Shown piece after piece: positions 1 through 9,809 of a stretch of DNA of 64,000 nucleotides; position 1 is the stretch's first letter; each line of letters starts with the position of its first letter. The DNA is from Nemertoderma westbladi (Eukaryota > Xenacoelomorpha > Nemertodermatida > Nemertodermatidae). The stretch covers positions 1 through 64,000 of the forward strand of contig JAUCBJ010004787.1 in assembly GCA_032718475.1 (NCBI GenBank). The letters run 5' to 3'. The notes beneath the pieces are model-generated. The model saw only the letters and a program-made list of their open reading frames with translations, searched no databases and had not been told where the DNA came from. The position numbers and the translations under genes are program-made.

Positions 1-205
1 GACGTCGCTTAGTTGTTTGGTTTTGGAGTCATTGGAGTTTAAAATATTGATGTTAAGGTCACCCTGAATAACAATATTTAGGTTGGGTTCTAGTGCTATT
101 GCATTTTCAAGCTCTTCCGCAAAGTCATAAATGAAATGCTTATTTGCCCGCGGTGGATTGTATACAGTGCAGATAAGCAGCCCATCGATTTCAATTTTCA
201 ATTTA
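1..205 (-). pseudogene. LINE endonuclease fragment (middle of APE domain)
   Basis: Read on the minus strand, the first ~200 bases translate without a stop into a stretch with ICTVYNPPRANK and, further on, VIQGDLNIN. These match the central part of the apurinic-type endonuclease of Jockey/CR1-group LINEs (the GDxN motif). The fragment runs off the left edge of the window and stops near 205, where similarity is lost. It could be the next part of the LINE at 1240-2120, because that copy breaks off just before this segment of the domain, but the order on the chromosome is wrong for one simple copy. I infer a rearranged or second copy. Confidence 0.6.
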
Positions 206-344
206 GTTTAATTTCCATTATAAAATATTAATTATTGCATAAGTGCACAATACAATTAATATTTAACACATTTTTGTTGAAAATGGTAGGTTGCGGCAGA
301 TAGCTAAAGAAGCTAGTGTTTGCCGCGGACCTATGTCGAATGTC

Positions 345-367
345 GGGGGGGGGGGGGGGGGGGGGGG
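345..367. repeat. poly-G tract (23 G)
   Basis: An uninterrupted run of 23 G lies between two LINE fragments. It is one of six long G/C homopolymers in this window, and has no coding role. Confidence 0.95.
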
Positions 368-552
368 ATAGAAGGTAGCAATGTAACGACATGCCAATTA
401 CTTTTATACTGTAGTTATAGAAATAACTGATCCATTGTGTTGGACAAAGGGAGGATGCAAACACCGGCGTTGGTTCTAAAAACAGTGATGATCGTGAGTG
501 GCCCAGAACCCGAGTTTATTGTAAGCTTATCAGCTATCAGACCACAGTGCTA

Positions 553-1245
553 CTAAGCGTTTTCAGTCTCTTTGAGTAAAGATTTTTTAATTTTTGATGC
601 AAATTGTTTTTTACTTTTACAACTTTGAAATTTTACACCCAAATTGTTCCAATTAAGTGGGCCCTGGTATCGGATAGATTGCTTAGCGACCATTAGTCTA
701 ACACTTGGGATAAATAAATAATTGTTTGTGGCAGAACGGGTTGAGTACGGATGGACATCTGATGTTTTCTTGAAAAGGTGGTAGATTTCAGGGGAATAAA
801 TATAATAATTATGAATGTCATACATAAATTTATTAATTTCAAGTTTATATAATGAATCTACCGGAAGTATATTAAGGTTTCTATATAATGGGAGTGAGGA
901 TGTGAGGCAGTGACTATGAGTAATAATTCTTAGAAGTTTATTTATTTTAATACGCAAATGATTTAAAACGGAATTAGATGTACTTCCCCAAATAATTATA
1001 CCATACTGAATATATGGTTGTATTAAAGAGTAATACAACATTCTTAAAATATTCAGGGTAAAAATGAAACGTAATTTGAAAAAAATACCGCAGGTCCTAC
1101 TAATTTTTTTAATAATGTAAGCAACATGGGATTTCCAATTTAACTTGTTGTCGATTAGCAGCCCCAGATATTTCGTAGTATTAATTATTTTTAGCGCTGA
1201 ATTTTTCAATTTGACTTTTGGAAGAGTATCAAAATTAAAAAATCG
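553..1245 (-). pseudogene. LINE reverse transcriptase C-terminal part
   Basis: This 234-aa minus-strand reading frame carries KYLGLLIDNKLNWKSHV, the conserved block just after the RT palm in CR1/Jockey-type LINEs. The usual C-terminal region follows (YYSLIQPYIQYGIIIWG, then LKINKLLRIIT-like sequence). The catalytic palm (YADD) is absent, so the frame is a remnant that enters through a deletion junction near 1245, where the endonuclease part of the same element ends. It ends at a stop at 553 (ETENA). It cannot work alone. Confidence 0.75.
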
Positions 1246-2120
1246 ACTTCTACCCAAAGGCTTTCTAGTTTGGTGTTACATTTATTGTCGTCTCGTAATT
1301 TTGAAGAATAGTTATCTGGAATAAATATAAGTACTCCGCCCCCACGTTTTTTCTTTCTGTCACGCCGATAGATGTTAAAGCCTGGGATAGTGATTGCCTT
1401 TGTGTCAATATTTCTATGTAGCCATGTCTCTGTCACTGGCGCAATGGTATTCTTTGGCCCCAGCAAAGTTTCTGATAATTCGTCAATATTTTTAAATAGG
1501 CTTCTAGAATTTATATGAATTAATTTTAGATCAGCCTGGTTATTTTTCATATATTCCTTAATATCACCCTGTGAGTCCTTCAGTTTGCAGTTTAGATTAT
1601 TAAATGAATAACTTGGTGGTTGTATTTTGTTTTTATTGCTGTTATTTTTTATGTGCCTGCCTTTGTTAGTATTCCGCCTAGGGCCAGGATTTGGGTGTAT
1701 ATTTCCAGATATAAGTAGTAGCATGTTTATAGTAAGTGCGATAATAAGTACGACGTCTAAGACACAGCTACGGTATATGTTGAATGAATGGGCGAGTGAA
1801 TATAAAATGATTTTAATGGATCCCTTAACATGTTGCAGTTTCGTCATCATTGTTATAGGCCTACTCGATGTGTCAGTAGTGGTTGATATTGTGTGATTCA
1901 ATAGCGCATTGAGAACGATACCGAGTAAGATATTATTACGAGGTATTTTAGATTTTGTAAATGGGATTGAAATAAATATTACACCAAAGCAAAAAAATGA
2001 GAAAAATTGATATGTGAAATGTGAAACAGGTGCATGTACTCGCACTAACAAGTACTCATGCTGGGTGCTTGCTATTATTATACCAAAAATTACAATAGCA
2101 ATTGAGACAACAACAAGCAC
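1245..2120 (-). pseudogene. LINE ORF2 N-terminus: hydrophobic leader, HPNPGP motif, endonuclease start
   Basis: The minus-strand frame starts at 2120 with two or three strongly hydrophobic segments (residues ~1-60 and ~110-145). The motif SGNIHPNPGPR follows, then a basic/Asn-rich linker, then the start of an APE endonuclease (LIHINSRSLFKNIDEL, ETWLHRNI, RGGGVLIFI). HPNPGP before the endonuclease is a known hallmark of one group of invertebrate LINEs. The frame stays correct to LESLWVEV, then runs into sequence belonging to the RT C-terminus in another frame, so the middle of the endonuclease and most of RT are deleted. The hydrophobic leader suggests membrane association (inference). Confidence 0.75.
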
Positions 2121-2129
2121 TTGTTTTAT

Positions 2130-3050
2130 ATTTGTAAATATGGCACTAAACTTATTTTTTTAAATCCTGTATTTGCTCTGTTTCATAGTCAACGATCACA
2201 GAAAAGTAAACTGGAACATTATGTAAATAGGAATAAATAATAAAAAAATGTGGTATAGTGCCATATAAACAATATTTGATACAATAACATAGATTGGGAT
2301 AAGACAAGTTTTAACAATTTTTAATATAAAAGCCTGGAAGAATGAATGATAAGTAATTTCTATAAAAATAAAGCTTATCCATATTCCAGGGTCACACCGG
2401 ATTATGTGGTCCAGTAATATAGAATTTTCCATAAAATGCTGTAGCGAAAATTTTCTTAGATTCAGGCAATGAAATTCTAGACTATAATTATAATACAATT
2501 GAACAGGGTAGCAATAAAACAACAACATTGGTTTACTGTATGTCAGTATATAGTATTGTTACTACCGTACTACAGTCTAACAGTAAGTAGGTCGGCCTCT
2601 GCTAATTTTGCATAGGCCTCCCATGTCATGGCCTGTATTAGGTATCGCCTTGGCTGACTGGCGTAAGCTGTTAAAACTTTTCGAAGTAATTGCAAGGCCA
2701 CTCATTGCATATTGCAGCCCATTATGCTTGAAATGTATTACATTCACACACACTGGACCATAATCAAGTTTGTTAAGCTGCTTACAGTGACTAGTTAGGT
2801 ATGCTTCTTGCTCTTCCTTTCATGTCACCTTTACCTTCTCCCTTTGGAGCAATATCAAATTTCGCCTTGTGCACTTATCGTCTTGATAAGTCCCTAGGTG
2901 GGGCGAACCTGCTGATCAACTAACTGACTTCTATTGGATGATACTGATTTCAACTTCTGTTCTCAAGTTTTTCTTCAGGTTTTATATACCTACGTGAAAG
3001 GTTGTTGTATTTTTTCCTTTACCAAATAAATCAACTTTATATATTTATTA
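2130..3050. other. no gene recognised
   Basis: The first part (to about 2530) is AT-rich and may be 5' leader of the minus-strand LINE; a hydrophobic minus-strand reading frame there has no recognisable domain. The rest looks like ordinary intron or intergenic sequence leading to the pyrimidine-rich splice acceptor at 3055. Confidence 0.4.
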
Positions 3051-3055
3051 TTCAG

Positions 3056-3204
3056 GTAGCCTGTTTCCGGTTCGAGCTAATTCAGAAGATTTAGCAATAA
3101 CTGCTTGTGGACAAATAAAATCGACTGGAATCCAGGGATTGGAAGCTTTTATGTTCGCTGTAGACAAAATCAACAATGACAGTTTGATTCTTCCCGGGAT
3201 TTTG
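3056..3204 (+). CDS. internal exon of a group C (mGluR-like) GPCR
   Basis: This 149-base open stretch is bounded by TTATTATTCAG before it and the perfect donor GTGAGT after it. It enters in phase 1, completing a Gly codon, and encodes G-SLFPVRANSED, then ACGQIKSTGIQGLEAFMF, then AVDKINNDSLILPGIL. This is the start of the extracellular Venus-flytrap ligand-binding domain of metabotropic glutamate and calcium-sensing receptors. Family hallmarks are the GxLFPV start, a Cys followed by the GIQxLEAMxFAxDxIN helix, and LLPG. I could not find the preceding signal-peptide exon or the next exon nearby. The gene may be split by transposon insertion or be a fragment. A first exon of matching phase lies at 25932-26076 but in the wrong order for the same transcript, so tandem paralogues are likely. 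Confidence 0.8.
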
Positions 3205-4095
3205 GTGAGTCAGTTTTTAGTCTGCATAACTCACCCCATGCTCCCACTGGTTAACCCCTGCTACCCCAAGCACTTTGTTAGTTCCATTAGTCTCTGATAG
3301 ACACCATCATTTTGTTAAGCTTATTAACCGCACTACCCCTACTACCATTAGTATTTATTGTGTTGGTTCTGTTTTTAGTCGCTATGTCTCAGGAGATCCT
3401 CTGATGTATATAATTTACATGTTCATATAAATATACTTATACATTCTTATAAGTAGCCATATCAAATTGAAAAGTACATATGAAAACTTAAATTTAAGAA
3501 GTCTACAACTTCAGCGTTTTAAAAATTACCGAAATAATTCAAGATTGATTCAATTTGATTGATTTGAAAGATTCAAGATTCACGAATTCCCTAAGTTAGT
3601 TAGGGCAGTGGGTAACTTCTGATTGGTAGTGTTATTCGTATATAAATGGAACTTCATTAAGAGACAAAGACTGCAAATCGATTTGTAACTAAAAGCTTAT
3701 TTAGCTATTAATATATGTTACATGAAAGTACTTCAGTGGGAAAAGCGTCACAGACCAGAGAATTCAATCAGTACATTTTGCCATCCATGGCATGTGCTAC
3801 ATCATATCATTATCAACGTCACATTGTAACTGTAGTGATGATGATTCCCATTAGTGATTTAAAAAGTTCAGCACCATTAGTCACATAAGACAGATACGGA
3901 TTGTCACATCCAAATGAATTTTCGGTTAGCAATTACAATATTGGTTAATGAATCCGCATTGTATCACTTTCCCAAGTTGATTGCTTATTTGCAAAATGGG
4001 AAGTAATTTTGTAGCTATCTCATTTGTAACTTTCGTTGTGGCCAAACAAAATGTTAACTATCATTGGTATAAATACCTGGAAATAAATGGATGTA
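3205..4095. other. intron or intergenic DNA, no gene recognised
   Basis: This stretch follows the GPCR exon. It is AT-rich and I see no further ligand-domain exon with splice sites and no element similarity. Confidence 0.4.
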
Positions 4096-4201
4096 GGACA
4101 ATTCAGTCCCGGACAATTCGGTCCCGGACAATTCGGTCCCAGACAATTCGGTCCCAAAACAATAAATAAATGGGACTGAATTGTCCGGGACCGAATTGTC
4201 C
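4096..4201. repeat. inverted cluster of 15-bp GGACAATTCGGTCCC units
   Basis: Four direct units of GGACAATTCRGTCCC occupy 4096-4155 (the fourth begins AGAC). After a 16-base AT spacer, two units lie in inverted orientation at 4172-4201 (GGGACYGAATTGTCC). Each unit is itself nearly palindromic (GGAC/GTCC ends). The whole can fold into a long hairpin with ~30-bp arms. This looks like a miniature foldback element. Confidence 0.85.
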
Positions 4202-4399
4202 GGTTACTGATAGCAGCTTTATAGTGTTTTTGATATTGGTGAATGTTCTAGAACATTAGTAGAGATATTTTTTTTATGGTAGCTAGTGTTATTTACTAGC
4301 TAGCCCGTCCCTACGATCCATAATCCCGATTACTAACACTCGGCGGAGAGATTTATACAAGAAGCCTGGGTTAGGGCCTCGGCGCATAAACCGATGTGA

Positions 4400-5084
4400 G
4401 TGCCAAGAACCGACACTGACTCGAGCGATGAAGAGGAAGATTTGAGGCGTCAGAAGTCCCAAAACCGCAAGGAAAGAAGGACTGACGTGGAACAGGTAAG
4501 TATGAACCCCCGGGAAAGGACCAGACTTAATAATCCTGCAGAACTAACCAACTTATTAACCCGGAACGACGCCACCTTTAGAGACATAGGTAAGTTTGTG
4601 GCTAGGCAGGGATTGCCGGCACAACAACCCCAGAAGTTTATGGGCAACCACAAAAATTGGAGGACATTTAAAACCTATGTCGACGAACAATTAACCAACA
4701 GCACCTTTACTCCCAATGAGAAATTCAACTATCTACTACAGATACTCCATCGAGAACCTAGAGCCATTGCTGATAATTTCGTCGGCAATGAAAGGGTTTG
4801 AATTATCTATGAAAACACTTAGCAACATCTACATTAATAAAACCAAGATGGCGCAGTCGATAGTGGAAGACTTGGGAAAGGGCGGAAAAATTACGACTCC
4901 GTTGGAGCTGTTGAACTTAGCGAACGCCATCTCGAACGCATTAGATATCTTAAGGACGGTAAATCTACCTCATCATGGTGATCACGCAGAAGTTTTAAAG
5001 AGTATAATAAGACGTTTAAACATGCGTTACGACAGAAATGGCGAAAACTGGAATATAAACTGGAGGGCCAAGATAAAGTGTTGA
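4400..5084 (+). pseudogene. BEL-B copy 1 gag, DUF1759 region (zero frame)
   Basis: The frame at 4400-4801 encodes an acidic/basic linker (SSDEEEDLRRQKS). The DUF1759 capsid-like domain of BEL/Pao elements follows (QKFMGNHKNWRTFKTYVDEQ, then KFNYLLQILHREPRAIAD). A private 2-base deletion near 4797 shifts the rest into the frame at 4716-5084 (MKTLSNIYINKTK, then LELLNLANAISNALDIL, then LPHHGDHA). That frame ends at TGA 5084. Before the stop it passes an in-frame T TTA AAC heptamer at 5015-5021, after which the domain continues only in the -1 frame. Several in-frame sequences resemble splice donors (ACAGGTAAGT, ATAGGTAAGT). Confidence 0.7.
5015..5021 (+). promoter_or_regulatory. candidate -1 ribosomal frameshift site T TTA AAC (BEL-B copy 1)
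   Basis: The heptamer sits with TTA and AAC as zero-frame codons, exactly the X XXY YYZ arrangement of -1 slippery sites. The domain continues in the -1 frame (HALRQKWRKLEYK) without a stop. The same heptamer in the same frame occurs at 61180-61186 in copy 2. No strong downstream stem is obvious by eye. Confidence 0.45.
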
Positions 5085-5611
5085 CACTCCGACATATCCA
5101 TGATATGATAGCCACAGATGCGGTAGCAGAGATTAAATCAAATTTGTCAGAAGAGAATATGAGGGAGTCCAAACCTGTTACCGGGAAGTCAATGGTAAGT
5201 TTTGACGAGGACAGAGCCACTGTGACTTATAACTCAGTAGACAAATACAATCCGAGTACCCCTGCCTTTAGACCAGACTCGCGAGTATGGTCAGGTGAGA
5301 GGTCAGATAGACCTAAAGTGAAGCAACAGGAGTTGCCGGATGGATTTGTAGGTTGCCAATTCTGCCTTCTAAAAGAGGTAAGATCAGACGACCATAAGTT
5401 AGACAGTTGCAGACGCTTCAAAGAGTTAACTTCGGAACAGAGAAGGGTTCAAGTGCGGACGTTGGACACCTGTTGGGCATGTCTTGCTCCAGGTCACGTA
5501 CGGCACCAGTGCCCGAACAGTAAGGACGGATGCATGGAGTGCGGCAGACTACACCAATGGACCATTATTTACAGAGGAATCCTCAAAGGAAGGGAAGTAG
5601 AGATCCCATAA
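5015..5611 (+). pseudogene. BEL-B copy 1 gag C-terminus with zinc knuckles (-1 frame)
   Basis: In the -1 frame after the heptamer the protein reads through the end of DUF1759 (LRQKWRKLEYKLEGQ, then HIHDMIATDAVAEIK). A Ser/Pro-rich linker follows, then the BEL-type zinc-knuckle region: CQFCLLKEVRSDDHKLDSCR, then CWACLAPGHVRHQC, then CMECGRLH. These bind nucleic acid in Gag. Compared with copy 2, about 31 bases are missing just after the last knuckle (near 5555). That throws the frame and ends it at 5611. Confidence 0.75.
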
Positions 5612-5619
5612 CGATAAGG

Positions 5620-6350
5620 AAAAATACGTACACCGGCATCCAAGGCGATGGAGATCAACCAGGTTCGTCGGATGAGGATGGTGAAGCGAGCGCGAGAGAG
5701 GTGACCTGTCAGGGATTCACCACTGATAGTTTATCGACCAGCGCGAGGACGTATTTATCATCAGCCACGTCAGAAATATTCAGCATGATACCGGTGAAAC
5801 TTACTGGAGACAAGGGGTCGAAGAGAATATATGTGATGTTGGACACCGCGTCCACATTATCGTATATAGATGAGGAAGTAGCGAGAGCCGTTTCCAGCTT
5901 CCAGGACGCTGATGAGATAAATATTGAGTTAAAATCTATGCACGGGGTAGGAGATGTCAAGGGACATAAAATGTATGTAGAACTACTCCCGAGAGAAGAA
6001 CACACTCGCCAAGAAAGGAGAGCATTGCCATTGGATGGATTCAAGTGTCTGGCTATGAAAGGGTTCGTTAGGCAGTTAGGTAAGGTGCCACCGATGAGTC
6101 CCATAGCACAGGAGTATTTTGATGACCTCAAAATACCAAGACACCAGGTAGGTTATAGGAATGTGTCTATGTTGATTGGAGCGGAACAGCTGATCGCGCA
6201 CCAAATATGGGAAACGAGACCAGCTGAGCTGTATGTAAATGGGCCGCATGCCCATAGGACTATATTTGTTGGTATACACGCGTACCCATTTCCTATGAGT
6301 TTTCAGGTGGCGATAAGCCAAAGGATGGACACGATGAATTACAACCTATA
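5620..6350 (+). pseudogene. BEL-B copy 1 aspartic protease (A17 type)
   Basis: The frame open over 5530-6351 is the correct frame from about 5620. It encodes the protease of BEL/Pao elements, with catalytic motif VMLDTASTLSYIDEEVA (D-T-A-S in place of D-T/S-G), preceded by IPVKLTGDKGSKRIY. Downstream come LPLDGFKCLAMKGF, the inter-domain AQEYFDDL, and MLIGAEQLIAHQIWE, which matches the conserved LIG.D block of this family. The end differs from copy 2 through indels after YVNGPHAHRTI, so it stops at 6351 where copy 2 stays open. Confidence 0.75.
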
Positions 6351-6591
6351 ATGCAACCACTGTTAGTAGAACCACCAGACGTAGATGAGTTTAGGAGAAC
6401 CTGTATTGACAACTATAGCGACTTTAGCGAGTCAGACGAGGAGTTGAGTCCCGATAATGTTAGATTGTCGGAACCGCTCTATAACGACTGGACAGATAGT
6501 GAACCTGAGGAATACTGTTATCAGACCCGTGGGTCTGGTTCAGTGGCCCATGCCACTTATTTGAGAAACGTTTTGACATATACCAATATAG
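6351..6591 (+). pseudogene. BEL-B copy 1 protease-RT linker, fused in frame to the inserted LINE
   Basis: The 80 residues from 6351 (PPDVDEFRRTC, then DFSESDEELSPDNVRLSEP) match copy 2 at 62560-62790. They form the acidic linker between protease and RT. The LINE was inserted after TATAG at 6591 in a compatible frame, so one open frame of 728 codons spans BEL and LINE sequence. Confidence 0.8.
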
Positions 6592-8537
6592 AATTTTACT
6601 CCAACATTGTTGATTGCATTAACTGTGCATCTGGTAATGTGTTCCCACATAGTAAACCTGGTAGTAAAACTGAAGGAGAGAGGAATGAAATTCCTGGTTG
6701 GAATGATGCAGTTAGTGACTTACATGGTCAGGCGCGGTTAGCTTTTTTAATATGGCGAGGCGCAGGCAGCCCACGCAATGGTGATATCCACCGTCAAATG
6801 TACATGGCTAAAATGCGTTTTAAAAGAATGTTCCGTGAAGTAAAACGAAATGTAGAAAAATCTAAATGTGACAAATATGCTGAATCTTTTATTCGTTCTT
6901 CTAACGGTTTTGACGATTTTTGGAAAAATATCAAAAAGGACAACAACAGTAAGGTGCCAGGTGCGACAACAATAGACGGTGTCATTGGCAAAGAAAATAT
7001 TTCTAATTTTTGGGCAAACCACTATAGAAACATTTTTAACGCCGGTGATAACTCGAAAGATAATTTAACTATGAAACATGTCATGAGCAAAATTACCGGT
7101 ATAGAGTTTAGTGGTGATATGATAGTCACGGTAGATGATGTTATTGATGCTGTTGGGGAGCTTAAACTTAATAAATCATGCGGTAAAGATGGTATATATT
7201 CTGAACACTTTATTTTTGCCTGTGATTATTTGTATGTACTGTTAGCTTTATTATATAGTAGTATCAATATTCATGGGTTCATGCCCAGCAAAATGATGGA
7301 CACAGTTGTATCGCCTATTGTAAAGTGCAAAACCTCAAGTGTTACTGACTCAAATAACTATAGACCTATTTCACTAACTTCAATACTCAGTAAATTATTT
7401 GAAGTTATAATTTTGCATAGGGTTAGAGACTGTCTTGATACTGGTGACCATCAATTTGGGTTCAAACGGGGAATGGGGACAGAATTGTGCATCTATACAA
7501 TCAAAGAAATTGTTAATTATTTTCTGGTTCGTGGTTCAAATATATATATTTGTTTTTTAGACGCGAGTAAAGCATTTGATAATGTGGATCATGCTAAACT
7601 TTTTCAGTGCCTATTGGACCGTAAAGTACCGTTATATATTATTAGGGTTATTTTATTTTGGTATCGTAACATTAATATGTACGTTCGATGGAGTGGGGTG
7701 TATTCAACTGTATTTAATTGTTCGAACGGGGTTATTCAAGGTGGAATTTGCTCACCAATATTTTTCAATGTTTTCATAGACCGGTTGAGTATTATATTGG
7801 AGCAAAGTAATATTGGATGTAATATTGATGGATTGAATATGAATCACTTAATTTATGCTGACGATTTGTGCATTATTACAACTACACCAGGTGCGTTGCA
7901 AGTGTTAATAGATCTATGTGTTTCTTTTGCTGATTCTAATAGTTTGAAATTTAATATTAAAAAGTCAAAATGTGTATTCTTTCGTAGCAAACATAGGCCA
8001 GATATTGAAGTCGGACATATTTATTTGTACGGGAAAATTATTGAAGTAGTTACTAAATTTAAATACTTAGGACACATAATCAGTTCTGATTTTTGTGACG
8101 ACCTTGACATAGCTGCTCAAACAAGAGCTTTCTATGGTCGAGCTAATATGTTAATCCGTCGATTTAGTAAGTGCTCTAAAAAGATAAAACGTGTTTTATT
8201 CAATGCTTACTGTTCATCTGTTTACTGTTGTGCTCTTTGGGGGGATAGATATAGTTCGGCGAACAAAATCAACAAAATTACTGTAGCTTTAAATCAGTGT
8301 GTTAGGAGACTATTTGGTTTTTCTAGATTAGATAATGGTCAATGGAATAGTGCTAGTGAAATGTTAGTGTCATTAAATCTGAAGTCATTTACACACATCC
8401 GTAGGTTTGCCTTGTGTAGTCTCTATAATCGTGTTTTTAAATCCAATAACATTATAATTTGTACTGTGAGGTCAGCTTGTCTCACGGATTCTGTTATTTT
8501 TGATACATACAAACGACTCTGTCTGTCTTTACCATAA
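6592..8537 (+). CDS. LINE reverse transcriptase, intact but lacking the endonuclease
   Basis: About 648 codons are open, with all RT blocks in order: FWKNIKKDNNSKVPG and NFWANHYRNIF (linker), SCGKDGIYSEHFIF, NYRPISLTSILSKLFE, and HQFGFKRGMGTELC. The palm has CFLDASKAFDNVDH (first catalytic Asp), NGVIQGGICSPIFFN, and LIYADDLCII (catalytic YADD). These are followed by KFKYLGHIISS and a C-terminal ALWG...VRRLFGF region typical of Jockey-superfamily LINEs. The frame begins upstream in BEL-B sequence, since the LINE's own start was lost by 5' truncation. Without an endonuclease it is probably immobile, although the RT looks catalytically complete. Confidence 0.85.
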
Positions 8538-8697
8538 ATTTAATGTTACTTTTCGTGCAATATTGATTACAATAATGGGGGGGGGGGGGGGGGGTCGTGT
8601 CATTTATACTCATATTTACTTACTTATTATGTATGTTGTGCTATTTAAAACTGTATATGAACCTCCTGGTTTGAAATAAATAAATATATATATATAT
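6592..8697 (+). mobile_element. 5'-truncated CR1/L2-like LINE inserted into BEL-B
   Basis: The insertion is bounded by a target duplication AATATAG (6585-6591 and 8698-8704). The uninterrupted site is present in copy 2 (ACATAGTGGAGG at 62785). The element lacks the endonuclease, keeps a complete RT, and has a 3' UTR with an 18-G run (8577-8594). It ends in an AAATAAATAAATATATA-type tail. The open RT shows it is younger than the decayed host element. Confidence 0.88.
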
Positions 8698-9231
8698 AAT
8701 ATAGTGGAGGGTCAGGTGGCGAAATATCGAGACCTCGACATTTTCCAATTCATTGAAGAGGAGTTACAAAAGGAATTGATACGCCACGACCTCGAGACAG
8801 GAGCTAGAACCGTCGAATGGCTGGATAAGGATGCGATGGAACCAGGTGGTTATGACCTAACCATGTCCACCGACGAGAAACGATCTCTGCAGATGATGGA
8901 AGAGACCATACGTCAGTTACTGACAGGACACTTTGAGGTTGGAATGTTGTGGCGTTGACAACCCCCTAAGTTGGAAAACAATTACAACCTGGCTCTGAAA
9001 AGATTAAACGGAGTAAGAGCTCGGTTGTTGAAGAATCAAGACGTTAGGGAGAAGTATTGCGCCCAAATTAACAACTATTTGACGAAGGGATTTGCCGGGA
9101 AGATAGAGAACCCCGACTTAGTAATGGATCAGACCTATTACCTCCTGCACCACTATGTGACTCACCCCGACAAACCAAACAGGTCTGAGTGGTCAATGAC
9201 TGCCCATCAGTCTATAGAGGTATGTCCCTGA
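8698..9231 (+). pseudogene. BEL-B copy 1 reverse transcriptase, N-terminal part
   Basis: BEL-B resumes at the second target duplication: VEGQVAKYRDLDIFQFIEEE is the linker, then LLTGHFEVGMLWR. After a small shift near 8960 comes NNYNLALKRLNGVRARLLKN, then INNYLTKGFAGKI, the standard entry to BEL/Pao RT. Stops at 8958 and 9231 and an indel before the VVxDxS block disable it. Confidence 0.7.
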
Positions 9232-9809
9232 ATTCAGAATTGATGGATGGTCCCATTCTCAACAACTATTTGATAGGGATACTGCTACACTTTAGACAGC
9301 GCCGATTTGCCTTTACTTGCGACATAGAGGCGATGTTCCACCAGGTGAGAGCCTGCAAGGCGGACCAGTCAGTATAGTCTCAGATTTCTCTGGTATGAGA
9401 ATGAAGACCAGCCGGCCCAGTGGTTACGTACTAGATGTATGTCAGAATATTCGGCGCCCGCGACAGTCCCAACGGCACGCTGTTTGTTTTAAAGAAAACA
9501 GCGACAGCTCAGATTGGTAATTATCCAGTAGATGTAATTGAGTCCATCCTGAGGAACTTTTATATGGACGACGGATTGGTGTCCAAGGACACAGCAGAAC
9601 AAGCCATAGAAGTGGCTCACGGTCTACAGGAGTGCTTGGCAATGGCAGGGTTCCCACTGACCAAGTTCACCACGAACTCGGAGGCCTTATTGGAGTCGTT
9701 CCCAGTGAAGGATCGCGGGAGCGGAGACATTGAATTGGGTGTAGAACCCTCCCCATGGCGCGAGTACTGGGACTTAGTTGGAATCCGAATATGGACAAAT
9801 TCCAGGTAA
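9189..9809 (+). pseudogene. BEL-B copy 1 reverse transcriptase, palm
   Basis: Over several frames the RT palm can be followed. GMSLNSELMDGPILNNYLIG and FAFTCDIEAMFHQVRACKAD (first catalytic Asp in DIEAMF) are in the frame at 9189-9377. YENEDQPAQWLRTR lies in another frame near 9390-9480. ILRNFYMDDGLVS (catalytic YMDD) and GFPLTKFTTNS are in the frame at 9435-9809. Frameshifts between 9377 and 9520 break the domain. Confidence 0.75.

Noticed and set aside
228-464. Minus-strand ORF with a poly-proline run
   Set aside because: The prolines are the 23-G homopolymer read on the other strand; no domain on either side.
2196-2528. Hydrophobic 110-aa minus-strand ORF as a membrane protein gene
   Set aside because: AT-rich DNA gives Ile/Phe/Leu-rich frames by composition; no conserved motif, and it lies just upstream of a LINE.
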